From Patescibacteria group bacterium (GTDB lineage Bacteria > Patescibacteriota > Microgenomatia > UBA10105 > UBA927): DNA of 55,501 bases. Shown in pieces: positions 26,875 to 35,226 of the stretch (position 1 is the first letter of the stretch; every line of letters begins with the position of its first letter). The position numbers and the translations under genes were made by a program. The stretch is from contig JAMCTH010000012.1 of NCBI GenBank assembly GCA_023379025.1, positions 1 to 55,501 of the forward strand. The letters run 5' to 3'. Under the pieces are notes generated by a model. It did no database searches. It was not told where the DNA came from and saw nothing but the letters and a program-made list of their open reading frames with translations.

Positions 26875-28217
26875 AACTTTTCAAACGCGGACGGTACCTC
26901 TACCGGCTCATGGCGGAACTGTCCCGCAAGTATCGCGCAGCACTCCTGCTGGGTTTTTTGCTGGGACTGCTCGGTTCGATTGTTTTCCTCAAGATTTCTC
27001 CGGTCGTTGACCGCGAATTCTTGACGCCGACGGAACACATCGGCATGGTCGGGGATTTCACGCCGACGACCCTTCCCTATGATATTCAGTCCAAATTGAG
27101 CTTCGGTCTTACGCGTATCGCAGCGGACGGATCCGCTTCCGCCGCACTCGCCGGGTCATGGGAAGCGACCGCAAGCGGCAAAGTATACCTGTTTCACCTG
27201 AAAAAAAACGTATTTTGGCCCTCAGGCATGGAAGTGACCGCACGGGACGTCAATTACAATATCCGCGACGTTACGTTCCGTGCGCTTTCGGACCGCACGC
27301 TTGAAGCCCGGCTTTCGGAATCCTACAGCCCCTTTCCGACGCTCGTCTCCAAACCCATATTCCGAAGCGGACTTGTGGGATTCGGAGCCTATCGCGTCGA
27401 TTCAATACGGCTTGAGGGGGACAGGATATCGTACCTCCGCATCCTGCCCGCTCCCGGGACCCACGGCCCATCCGCCGAATACCGCTTTTACCCGACGGAA
27501 AGCATGGCCATCGTCGCGTACAAGAGGGGAGACGTCGATATCCTTCAGGATCTCACGTCTCCGGCGGACCTCACCGGCTGGAAAAATACGGCGGTCACGG
27601 TCAAAACGGATTACCAGGAAATCGTTTCGCTCTTTTACAACACGAAAAACCCGAAACTTACCGAAAAATCCCTGCGCCAGGCGCTTTCCTACGATATACC
27701 GGATATTGCCGCCGAACGCGCCTGGTCCCCCATATCGGTCAAGTCGTGGGCATACGAGGATCCGGGCAAGCATTACACCTACGAGCCCGATACCGCCAAA
27801 CCGCTTTTTGCCAAATCGGCGCTTGCCTCCGCATCCGCATCCCTCACCATCTCGACGTTTGCGCCGTATATTGACCTTGCCCAGAGCATCGCCAATAACT
27901 GGACGGCATTGGGAATACCCACGGGTGTCCGGGTCATCAACGACCTGTCCGACGGCTTTGAAGTACTCCTGACAGCCCAGTTCATCCCGCCGGATCCGGA
28001 CCAGTATCCGTTCTGGCATTCGACCCAGAAGGAAACAAACATCACGGGCTATACCAACGTCAAAATAGACAAGCTGCTTGAAGACGGGAGAGTCTCAACA
28101 AACGTCAGCACCAGAAAGGCTATCTATGCGGATTTTGCCAGGCGTCTCGTTGACGACGATCCGGTCACATTCCTCTACTACCCCAAGCGGTATACGATCA
28201 CCCGCGTTCACCGCTAG
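26871..28217 (+). CDS. Membrane-anchored peptide-binding protein (SBP family 5)
   Basis: This 448-residue protein has an N-terminal signal anchor (ALLLGFLLGLLGSIVFL, about residues 24-40). A periplasmic-binding-protein fold of the oligopeptide/nickel family (SBP_bac_5) follows: the pattern AADGSASAALAGSWEATASGKVYLFHLKKNVFWPSG, then VTARDVNY and SLRQALSYDI. No lipobox is visible, so it is held by the anchor. No permease or ATPase genes are adjacent, so its transporter must be elsewhere, or it acts alone as a sensor or scavenger. It is coupled to secG. Confidence 0.85.
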   Translation: MKLFKRGRYLYRLMAELSRKYRAALLLGFLLGLLGSIVFLKISPVVDREFLTPTEHIGMVGDFTPTTLPYDIQSKLSFGLTRIAADGSASAALAGSWEATASGKVYLFHLKKNVFWPSGMEVTARDVNYNIRDVTFRALSDRTLEARLSESYSPFPTLVSKPIFRSGLVGFGAYRVDSIRLEGDRISYLRILPAPGTHGPSAEYRFYPTESMAIVAYKRGDVDILQDLTSPADLTGWKNTAVTVKTDYQEIVSLFYNTKNPKLTEKSLRQALSYDIPDIAAERAWSPISVKSWAYEDPGKHYTYEPDTAKPLFAKSALASASASLTISTFAPYIDLAQSIANNWTALGIPTGVRVINDLSDGFEVLLTAQFIPPDPDQYPFWHSTQKETNITGYTNVKIDKLLEDGRVSTNVSTRKAIYADFARRLVDDDPVTFLYYPKRYTITRVHR

Positions 28218-28238
28218 ACTGCTTCCCGCCCGGAAAAC

Positions 28239-28266
28239 TTTACATCAGGCAAAATTGCGGTATACT
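28239..28266 (+). promoter_or_regulatory. Promoter of the trehalose genes
   Basis: TTTACA (28239-28244) and TATACT (28261-28266) are 16 bp apart, a strong match. The start point should be near 28273, leaving a leader of about 92 bases, unlike the leaderless genes in this window. Confidence 0.65.
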
Positions 28267-28364
28267 AAGGCGGTACGATTTAACCCTCAGTTGCGGTCGT
28301 CCCCCGGGCAGTACAATCCTATCCTGAGAGGCCGACGAGGTACGGCGACGGATAATCCCACCGT

Positions 28365-30587
28365 ATGAAACAAACGTTTTTCACCGTCATCATTTTCTTC
28401 ATTCTCGTATGCCTGACCACTGCCTTTTTTACCTTCCGGCAGGCAAACCGCGAGTCGCAGCGTCTCACGACCGACCTTCAATACAGGACAACGCTCCTTG
28501 CGGACAGCCTCAAAGATAAAGTAGAGCCGTACGTGGTTTATGAAAACAAACCCGTACTCACGCGGATCATTACGACGTTCGTTGACGACAAGCGGATCAT
28601 GGGGGTCATGCTGTTTGACAACAAGGACAATCTTATCGCTTCCTCATCCGCCGATTCTACCGTTTCCGCAGAGATGACGACGCTCATCGCCAACTCCATG
28701 GACGAGGATAAAGTCAGCGCGGACACGCTGACGCTTGCAAAGAAAAAAGTCTATGTGTTTGCGCTTCCGCTTCATCAGGATACGAATGTCGTGGGTTCGC
28801 TTGTCCTTACCCAGAACGCCGGATTCATCGATGACCGGATCACCGAGATCTGGCGGACAAACATCATCCGTCTCGGTGTCCAGGCCACGATCGTATTTCT
28901 CGCCATATTCCTTACCCTCCGGTTTATCATCTACACACCGATCCACGATCTTGTAGAGTCCGTCCAGGCACTCCGCACCAATCCCGGTGACTCGAAAGCC
29001 CGCCGTCTCCCGGATAATTTCATGTTGCGGCCGCTCATCCGGGAGATCTCCCACGTCAATCAAAGCCTCATCGAAGCCCGTATGGCGGCAAGCGAAGAAG
29101 CAAAGATGCGCATCGAAAAACTCGACTCGCCGTGGACCGAACAGCGCCTCCACGAATACATCAAGCAAATCCTGAAAGACCGGACGATTTTTGTCGTCTC
29201 CAACCGGGAGCCGTATATCCATGTAAAAAGGGGAAATGACATTACCTATTACGTACCGGCGAGCGGCATGGTAACGGCTATTGAGCCTATGGTTCGTGCC
29301 TGTAACGGCACGTGGATTGCCCACGGAAGCGGCTCGGCCGACCGCCTGGTTGTCGATAAGCATGACGCGATCAGAGTCCCTCCGGATGAGCCGGGTTATA
29401 CCCTCCGGCGGGTATGGCTTACCCAGGAAGAGGAAAAGCGCTATTACTACGGATTTGCCAACGAAGGCCTGTGGCCGCTTTGCCATATGGCTCACACCCG
29501 TCCGGTATTCCGGGAAGAAGACTGGCACACCTACAAGGCGGTCAACGGCAAATTCGCCGAAGTCATACTCAAAGAAATGAAAAACACCGGCCACCCGCTT
29601 ATTCTCATACAGGATTACCATTTCGCAGCGCTTCCACGCATGATAAAAAATGCCCGTCCAGACGCGCAGATCGGTATGTTCTGGCATATTCCCTGGCCCA
29701 ACGCGGAAGCGTTTGGCATCTGCCCCTACCGCGCGGACATCCTGGACGGCATGCTCGGCGCGGACCTCATCGGGTTCCATACCCAGCTTCACTGCAATAA
29801 TTTTATCGAAACCATAGGAAGGGAACTCGAGTCGCTGATCGACTGGGAACAGTTTTCCGTCAAAAAAAACAGCCATACAAGCTATGTCCGTGCATTCCCG
29901 ATCAGCATTGCGTTTTCAGGTCGTCCTGAGGAGAAAAAAGGCGATGAGGGCGCACTCGTCAAGGAACTCAATCTCACCCCGGTAAAATATATCGGGGTCG
30001 GCGTAGACCGCCTCGACTATACGAAAGGCATCATAGAGCGCCTTAAGGCTATCGAGCTCCTCCTTGAGGAAAAGCCGGCGTACCGGAAAACCTTCACCTT
30101 TATCCAAATTGCACCACCGAGCAGGAGTCAGATCGCCGCGTATCACGCGCTCGAGACACAGGTCGAAGAAGAAACGAAACGCATCAATGCCCGGTTCCGG
30201 TCCGGCAGCTGGCAGCCCATCATACTCCTCAAAAAACACCATACGCACGGGGAAATCAACCGGTTTTTCAAAATAGCCAACGTGTGTCTTGTCACCTCGC
30301 TTCATGACGGCATGAATCTCGTTGCCAAGGAATTCGTCGCCGCGAGAAGCGATGAAAAAGGCGTCCTCATCCTTTCGAAGTTTGCCGGAGCCTCGCGGGA
30401 ACTGAAGGAAGCGCTCATTATCAATCCCTATGACATCCGCGAGCTTTCCGAAGCCATCAATACATCCCTCCAGATGAGCATTCTCGAGCAGAAATCGCGG
30501 ATGAAGGAGATGCGCGATACGGTCGGCCGGAACAATATTTACCGCTGGTCGGCAGACCTTCTCAAAACGCTGGTTGAGATCGAATAA
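28365..30587 (+). CDS. otsA: Membrane sensor fused to trehalose-6-phosphate synthase
   Basis: This 740-residue fusion has two parts. Residues 1-25 are a membrane segment, about 30-160 an extracytoplasmic sensor-like region (MGVMLFDNKDNLIASS), and about 166-190 a second membrane segment. A HAMP-like linker and helix (about 190-255) lead to a GT20 domain from residue 274. The GT20 part has the start FVVSNREPY, then MFWHIPWPNAEAFGICPY, GVGVDRLDYTKGI (donor-site Arg and Lys), and LVTSLHDGMNLVAKEFVAAR. It should make trehalose-6-phosphate from UDP-glucose and G6P at the membrane. Architecture suggests catalysis gated by an outside signal. otsB follows 5 bp later. Confidence 0.93.
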   Translation: MKQTFFTVIIFFILVCLTTAFFTFRQANRESQRLTTDLQYRTTLLADSLKDKVEPYVVYENKPVLTRIITTFVDDKRIMGVMLFDNKDNLIASSSADSTVSAEMTTLIANSMDEDKVSADTLTLAKKKVYVFALPLHQDTNVVGSLVLTQNAGFIDDRITEIWRTNIIRLGVQATIVFLAIFLTLRFIIYTPIHDLVESVQALRTNPGDSKARRLPDNFMLRPLIREISHVNQSLIEARMAASEEAKMRIEKLDSPWTEQRLHEYIKQILKDRTIFVVSNREPYIHVKRGNDITYYVPASGMVTAIEPMVRACNGTWIAHGSGSADRLVVDKHDAIRVPPDEPGYTLRRVWLTQEEEKRYYYGFANEGLWPLCHMAHTRPVFREEDWHTYKAVNGKFAEVILKEMKNTGHPLILIQDYHFAALPRMIKNARPDAQIGMFWHIPWPNAEAFGICPYRADILDGMLGADLIGFHTQLHCNNFIETIGRELESLIDWEQFSVKKNSHTSYVRAFPISIAFSGRPEEKKGDEGALVKELNLTPVKYIGVGVDRLDYTKGIIERLKAIELLLEEKPAYRKTFTFIQIAPPSRSQIAAYHALETQVEEETKRINARFRSGSWQPIILLKKHHTHGEINRFFKIANVCLVTSLHDGMNLVAKEFVAARSDEKGVLILSKFAGASRELKEALIINPYDIRELSEAINTSLQMSILEQKSRMKEMRDTVGRNNIYRWSADLLKTLVEIE

Positions 30588-30592
30588 CGGTT

Positions 30593-31405
30593 ATGACCCA
30601 TGCTGCTGCTCGAACTGAGGAGGCGGATAATTCACGGGCCGCTCTCGTTGTAGCGCTTGATTTTGACGGCACGCTGGCGCCGATTGCCCGGTCCTCCCGG
30701 CAGGCAACGATCGGAGCGGCTCCACGTGCGGTTCTCCGTCGGCTTGTATCACTCACGGCGGTCCGGCTTGCCGTCATATCCGGAAGAAGTCTCAATGATA
30801 TAAGAACGAAGGTCGGAGTCAGCGGCATTACCTATGCAGGAAACCACGGACTCGAATGGAGTCTCGATGGCATAACGGCGAACGCGCCCGTACCCGCCGG
30901 CGAAAGCCGGGCTGTCCGTTCCTGCACACGAACATTAAAACCGTTCGAGTCGCGTTTTCCCGGATGTACCGTCGAGGATAAAGGCATGACGGTTGCCCTT
31001 CATTACCGCGGTGTCCGGCCGCGGATGCGGAGCCGTCTCCTGAGAGCGCTTTCCGGTACCCTTCGTGACCCGCGCCTGGCATCCCGCATACGGATCATCC
31101 GCGGGAAAATGGTCTTTGACGTCCGGCCGGCCTTCCCCTGGACCAAAGCAGACTTTATCCGGCTTCTCCTCCGGCATGAGCGCTTACCGGCGGCAACCGG
31201 CCGGCTCATCTATATCGGGGACGACGCCACCGATGAGGATGTTTTTTCGGCATTTCCGTCCGCCATGACGGTCCGGGTCGGACGGGGGAAACGGACCTTC
31301 GCGCGTTACCGCATCCGCTCACCCAAAACGGTGACTGCCTTCCTTTCTCTGCTCGTTGCCCGGTATGAAACTCAGAAACCTGCCGTCGCTCACCGTTATG
31401 CCTGA
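30593..31405 (+). CDS. otsB: Trehalose-6-phosphate phosphatase
   Basis: This 270-residue HAD-fold enzyme has the nucleophile motif ALDFDGTLAPIA (Asp23, Asp25). NHGLEWSLDG is the TPP cap-region signature. KGMTVALHYR and GKMVFDVRPAFPWTKADFIRLLL are also present, and YIGDDATDEDVF carries the metal-binding acidic pair. It removes phosphate from T6P made by the upstream fusion to give trehalose, an osmo- and stress protectant. The spacing (5 bp) indicates one operon. Confidence 0.94.
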   Translation: MTHAAARTEEADNSRAALVVALDFDGTLAPIARSSRQATIGAAPRAVLRRLVSLTAVRLAVISGRSLNDIRTKVGVSGITYAGNHGLEWSLDGITANAPVPAGESRAVRSCTRTLKPFESRFPGCTVEDKGMTVALHYRGVRPRMRSRLLRALSGTLRDPRLASRIRIIRGKMVFDVRPAFPWTKADFIRLLLRHERLPAATGRLIYIGDDATDEDVFSAFPSAMTVRVGRGKRTFARYRIRSPKTVTAFLSLLVARYETQKPAVAHRYA

Positions 31406-31440
31406 ACCATTACGGATATGAGAGCGCAGCAGGTGTACGA

Positions 31441-32955
31441 TTAATGGGTGCGAAGGCCCGTTTTGCGGAATGCATAAAACGACCCGGTGTGGACGAGAAG
31501 GGTATAGGCAGGATCCCCGAGCAACCGAGCGACCGCCTGGCTTTGCGCCTTCCTGCTCGGCCATGCATACTGGTCCCCGAGAAGCGCTACCACGTAATCG
31601 GCGTGCTCTGCATTCACGGGAAACGTATAAAGGTGCTCGCGGTCGGAAAAATGCGCCCCGATGTTATTGGTTGCCGAGACGGAATACCGCGACGGTATGG
31701 ACATAGCTGCAGAAAGGATTGCCGATGCTTCCGGAGGTCGTGTCTGAAAATACCGGAACCGGCTTTTTGCGCCGTACGGATACTCTCCCCAGAGGTAAGA
31801 AGACCACGCCGTGCATAGGAAAAAAACGAGCGCTATGAACGCGGTAGCCCACCGCGCGGAAATAACCCGTGACAGGAATTTCTCAAAGGTTTTCCATCCG
31901 TAAACAGCCGAGACGAACACCCACGGTGTTATGCCGCTCGTATACTGGTAATCGATCATCCGCATCAGCGTATCGCTGCTTAATACATTGATTGCAAGGT
32001 TTGGAAGCGTCAGAAGGAGCAGCTGGGGAGCGAAAAGACTGAAAAACCCTACGGGAAACAGCAGCTGGAAATAATAATAGAGGCGGTCGGGTGCTATGGC
32101 CGTACCGATGGCGGCAACCGGGTGAAGCAAAAGGCTTTTGACGATATCGCTGATATTTCCTCCGTAATCCGAAAGGTAGATAAGCGCCCAATGCTGACCC
32201 GAAGGCGTCACCGAAGGGATAAATTTCCAAAAGAGAAGGTAAAAAATCACACTGCTTACGGCCGTCACGGCAAGACCGAAAGCGCGGTACTGTTTCTTTG
32301 CGATCCATAGAATACCGAGGAGCGCCGTTACGGCCCAGAACTGTTCCTTTCCCATGGCGGCCAGTCCCGCAAATACGGCAAAAAGCCATGGCCTGTCATC
32401 GACAAGATACCAGAAAGCAAACAGGAGAAAGGGCGTCGAGATGGAAGTAGCGTGGAAATCATGAAGGGCATTGAGGCCGACGGTCGGGTAGAGAAGGTAG
32501 GATACGCTCAGGAGGTAAGCAACCCATTCCTTCTTGAGTACTTTTTGGGCAAGCCAAAAAAGCGGTATGGCGCCGGAGGCGAGTGCGATCGCCTGAACGA
32601 TGAGAAGCATCCGGGGATCGGACCACAGGAAATAGAGTGGCGCCATAAGTATGAGGAGAAAGTCCGCATGTATGGCAAGCCGTGATTCCTGGGCCGTACC
32701 CATAGGATCCGTCAGCGTAAAGCCGTTCCCATGCGCCACGTTCCACACCGTCTGATCCATATTCCCGAGATCAATCCGGAGCGAATGGATGTTTTCATGC
32801 CGGGCAAAGGAGAGGAATAGGAAATAGCCGATAAACAAAGCTATCGACAGACAGAGGAGGTTCCTCCAGGTTCCGGTCCGGGAAGAAAGCGCTTTTATGT
32901 GTGGGGATGAAGCGGATCGCTCCGTACCACGTTGTTTCGGTTGGTGTGTTGCCAT
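31441..32955 (-). CDS. DUF2079 family membrane protein
   Basis: This 504-residue multi-pass protein matches the DUF2079 pattern: IDLGNMDQTVWNVAHGNGF, then RLAIHADFLLILMAPLYFLW and LLIVQAIALASGAIPLFWLAQ. The fold resembles lipid-linked-sugar glycosyltransferases (GT-C), with an outer-facing conserved Asp/His region, but activity is unproven. It is convergent with otsB (35 bp gap), and it is the last clear GC-rich backbone gene before the AT-rich accessory region. Confidence 0.85.
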   Translation of the reverse strand: MATHQPKQRGTERSASSPHIKALSSRTGTWRNLLCLSIALFIGYFLFLSFARHENIHSLRIDLGNMDQTVWNVAHGNGFTLTDPMGTAQESRLAIHADFLLILMAPLYFLWSDPRMLLIVQAIALASGAIPLFWLAQKVLKKEWVAYLLSVSYLLYPTVGLNALHDFHATSISTPFLLFAFWYLVDDRPWLFAVFAGLAAMGKEQFWAVTALLGILWIAKKQYRAFGLAVTAVSSVIFYLLFWKFIPSVTPSGQHWALIYLSDYGGNISDIVKSLLLHPVAAIGTAIAPDRLYYYFQLLFPVGFFSLFAPQLLLLTLPNLAINVLSSDTLMRMIDYQYTSGITPWVFVSAVYGWKTFEKFLSRVISARWATAFIALVFFLCTAWSSYLWGEYPYGAKSRFRYFQTRPPEASAILSAAMSIPSRYSVSATNNIGAHFSDREHLYTFPVNAEHADYVVALLGDQYAWPSRKAQSQAVARLLGDPAYTLLVHTGSFYAFRKTGLRTH

Positions 32956-33013
32956 CGGTATCTTTGGCGTCTTATGCAGAATATATCACGCTCCGGTGAA
33001 TTTCTTATGAAGA

Positions 33014-33265
33014 GTGCCTCATGCCGGACACGCTTGGCCAATTGTGTCACCGTTTTTCACGCTCTGCAAGCGGGCTAGGTGGGAACGCTATCAACTGTGG
33101 GCAACCGCTTTCTCTTGTGCAGATGAAGCGATCAAATACGAACCACTTCTAGACTCCATTTTATCACATTGGAAACCTCTTAACCTAGACTATAAAAATA
33201 TTGTCTTTGAAGAGACAAATATGACGACCGGATTCAGTGAGGCTGGTTTTTCCTATCTGTACTGA
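33014..33265 (+). CDS. Doubtful small ORF at the left edge of the accessory element
   Basis: A GTG-started frame of 83 codons ends EETNMTTGFSEAGFSYLY. There is no ribosome-binding site and I recognise no family. It could be a short gene, the remnant of a longer one cut by insertion of the neighbouring element, or noise. If it is not real, 32956-33343 has no gene, and I see only the PD-(D/E)XK gene's upstream region at its right end. Confidence 0.25.
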   Translation: MPHAGHAWPIVSPFFTLCKRARWERYQLWATAFSCADEAIKYEPLLDSILSHWKPLNLDYKNIVFEETNMTTGFSEAGFSYLY

Positions 33266-33343
33266 TAAGAGGCAGACTATTGAACCATGTATGTATAAAC
33301 GGTGCTCTCAGCCTCAATTTAGGTCATCTGGTAAAATATAATA

Positions 33344-34090
33344 GTGAAATACTATTTAGATTACTTTCAACACGTGCCTCAAGACGACTTCGGCTGGTCT
33401 TCAGAATGTAATTCTGAAGTAAATATATGGCTAGAGTATTTATATACAATTAACCCCGCTCATTATGAACTAAATAAGAAACGAGTGCTTAAGGACAAAC
33501 AGCGTGATGAGTTTCTAGGAGAAATAAAAACTCTGTATTTTCTCGGTAAAATACTGGGATTAGAGACTGTTGCACTGGAGCCTAACGGAAAAGGAAATAC
33601 GTTGCTTGATCTGTCTATTCAGGATTTAGGTGGAGTTTTGTGGAAAGTTGAGGTAAAAGCACCGTCGTGGAAAGGGCAAATATGGAAAGATCCAAGTTTG
33701 ACTGATGAAATGAAGAAGGCGCGCACCTCTCTGCCAAAGTTCATTAACGGTCAAGGAGGATCTTTTTCGTCTGAGGAAGAAATACAGTACGCGGCGGAGG
33801 ATTCAATAAAAAACGCCCTTCCTAAATTTATGTCAGGCGACAATAACCTTCTCGTCATTACTCCGGATATGTATCAACAAATTATCACGATGCTTGCGAT
33901 CTCGGCAATGGCCGGGGGCAGCACGACTATACAAAATACGTTACGGGTTAAAGATGCGCGCAAGTTAATATCTACAGTTTTAATTTTAGAACCAGTCTTG
34001 CCTTCCGAATCCGGCAGGGTTGAGTATTGGCATAGATTTATAAAAATTACCTCACGACCTTCATTGCCCCCAATAGCTAAATTTGTCTAG
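33344..34090 (+). CDS. PD-(D/E)XK nuclease-like protein of unknown role
   Basis: This 248-residue AT-rich gene starts with GTG. The segment LGEIKTLYFLGKILGLETV, then LLDLSI (Asp89) and, 14 residues later, VEVKAP (Glu103, Lys105), forms a plausible E...D...ExK nuclease core as in restriction and phage enzymes. A TAAAAT box (33332-33337) ends six bases before the GTG, so the message would be leaderless. I see no methyltransferase partner nearby. A restriction-like or anti-phage role is possible but inferred only from fold and context. Confidence 0.6.
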   Translation: MKYYLDYFQHVPQDDFGWSSECNSEVNIWLEYLYTINPAHYELNKKRVLKDKQRDEFLGEIKTLYFLGKILGLETVALEPNGKGNTLLDLSIQDLGGVLWKVEVKAPSWKGQIWKDPSLTDEMKKARTSLPKFINGQGGSFSSEEEIQYAAEDSIKNALPKFMSGDNNLLVITPDMYQQIITMLAISAMAGGSTTIQNTLRVKDARKLISTVLILEPVLPSESGRVEYWHRFIKITSRPSLPPIAKFV

Positions 34091-34438
34091 AATTTATATT
34101 TCTAGCCCATATTGTAACGAAAGTGCGTATTACAGGACAGAGACATTATATTTGTTGAAGCTAAGTAGAAACAAAGACGTCGCACCTCGTTGATTGTGCG
34201 ACTGCTAAATACTCCCATTATTGATTTGGCAAAATTATATGTATGTATTTTTAAGTATATCAAACTATTACAATTTTTACTATTTATAGCTAGGAACGCC
34301 CCTGTACCCTGCCTGCTTGTAACCACCGCTCCCGCCCGCTCCCCCCGGCGTTGGGGGGAAGGGCGGGCTCGTTTGATCATGTCTTCTCCTCGCGCGCGGA
34401 GGGTGTGGGCGCTTTTGGAAACGGCGTATAATAATGGT
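34091..34438. other. 348-bp gene-free stretch with a very GC-rich hairpin
   Basis: AT-rich sequence is followed by a near-perfect hairpin. CCCGCCC (34331-34337) and TCCCCCC (34340-34346) pair with GGGGGGA (34353-34359) and GGGCGGG (34361-34367). There is no run of T after it, so it is not a clear intrinsic terminator. TATAAT at 34427-34432 belongs to the next gene. No open frame here looks real. Confidence 0.6.
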
Positions 34439-35041
34439 ATGGCCAATACCGGACACAAACTCGCACTTGCCCTGGAAACCGCCTCGGAAATTTCGGGGAA
34501 GGTGATGGATTTGCGGGTGCTTATGGCGAAGATGACAGAACACCAGCGCACTCTATTTGCCTACCTTGTAAAGGGTTACAGTGAGCTAGAAACGCTCCTT
34601 CTTGCCGGTCGGATGGAAGAACTCGCTCACGTGGTTCCGGTGGTCACGACGACTACCGGCACTATGATAAAAACCGGCGCTCTACGGGCATTAAGCGACC
34701 TCAAACAGCTTGAGCCCGGGAGTCTTGCTGCGCTTGAGAAGCTCGCGAGGGAACATGTTCAAGCTTCTATTGGGACGTTTAACTACCAACAGCCATTGGA
34801 GGATATTTCCTGGTTTTTCAAACTGCTTGCGCCTCAGGCCGCGCAAATTGTCACGGAGATTATGGAAGACACGAAGGTAGCGGCCCAAACCCGTCTCACG
34901 GCCGCCAATAGTTTGTTAGACCGCGCTGGATATCGCCCAACGGAAAGTATTAAGAGAGTGGAACTGCCTGTTAGGGTAATTATTAACCCGCCTCCAACAA
35001 TTCAACAGGGCGAAGTGGTTAAAGGGACAGCAGCAACTTAA
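34439..35041 (+). CDS. Possible phage terminase small-subunit relative
   Basis: This 200-residue, mostly helical protein ends with TKVAAQTRLTAANSLLDRAGYRP followed by a VELPVRVIINPPP tail. That resembles the C-terminal part of many phage and prophage terminase small subunits. A helical N-terminus (EISGKVMDLRVLMAKMTEHQRTLFAYLVKGY) could be a DNA-binding segment. TATAAT (34427-34432) lies exactly six bases before the ATG, so it is leaderless; the frame is open further upstream without support. No large terminase is adjacent. The assignment is tentative. Confidence 0.5.
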   Translation: MANTGHKLALALETASEISGKVMDLRVLMAKMTEHQRTLFAYLVKGYSELETLLLAGRMEELAHVVPVVTTTTGTMIKTGALRALSDLKQLEPGSLAALEKLAREHVQASIGTFNYQQPLEDISWFFKLLAPQAAQIVTEIMEDTKVAAQTRLTAANSLLDRAGYRPTESIKRVELPVRVIINPPPTIQQGEVVKGTAAT

Positions 35042-35053
35042 GAAGTAAAAACG

Positions 35054-35224
35054 TTAAAACCCCGCTTGACGCATACAGGATCTATAGTGTATTTCGTGAT
35101 AAGGTACGCCATAATCGTATGCGTCTTTGTCACATCTGGCCTTTGAAGCTTCATAATATAAAAACAGAATAAATATAACGATGATACCTAAGGTGGTAAG
35201 TGAGCCTTTTAAAATCCGTTTCAT
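35054..35224 (-). CDS. Tiny membrane protein (56 aa) coupled to the zinc-ribbon gene
   Basis: It is read on the minus strand from the ATG at 35224 to the TAA at 35054. Residues 9-24 (LTTLGIIVIFILFLYY) are one membrane segment, followed by a short outside tail with two Cys (Cys31, Cys50) and many Tyr and His. It starts two bases after the stop of the upstream zinc-ribbon membrane protein, so the two are likely co-translated. The Cys pair could form a disulfide. The family is unknown. Confidence 0.6.
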   Translation of the reverse strand: MKRILKGSLTTLGIIVIFILFLYYEASKARCDKDAYDYGVPYHEIHYRSCMRQAGF

Positions 35225-35226
35225 GT

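Noticed and set aside
31484-31505. TGTGGACGAGAAGG as a possible left att copy of the tRNA-Leu end
   Set aside because: It is only partly similar, lies inside the DUF2079 coding sequence and keeps its reading frame, so chance similarity is more likely.
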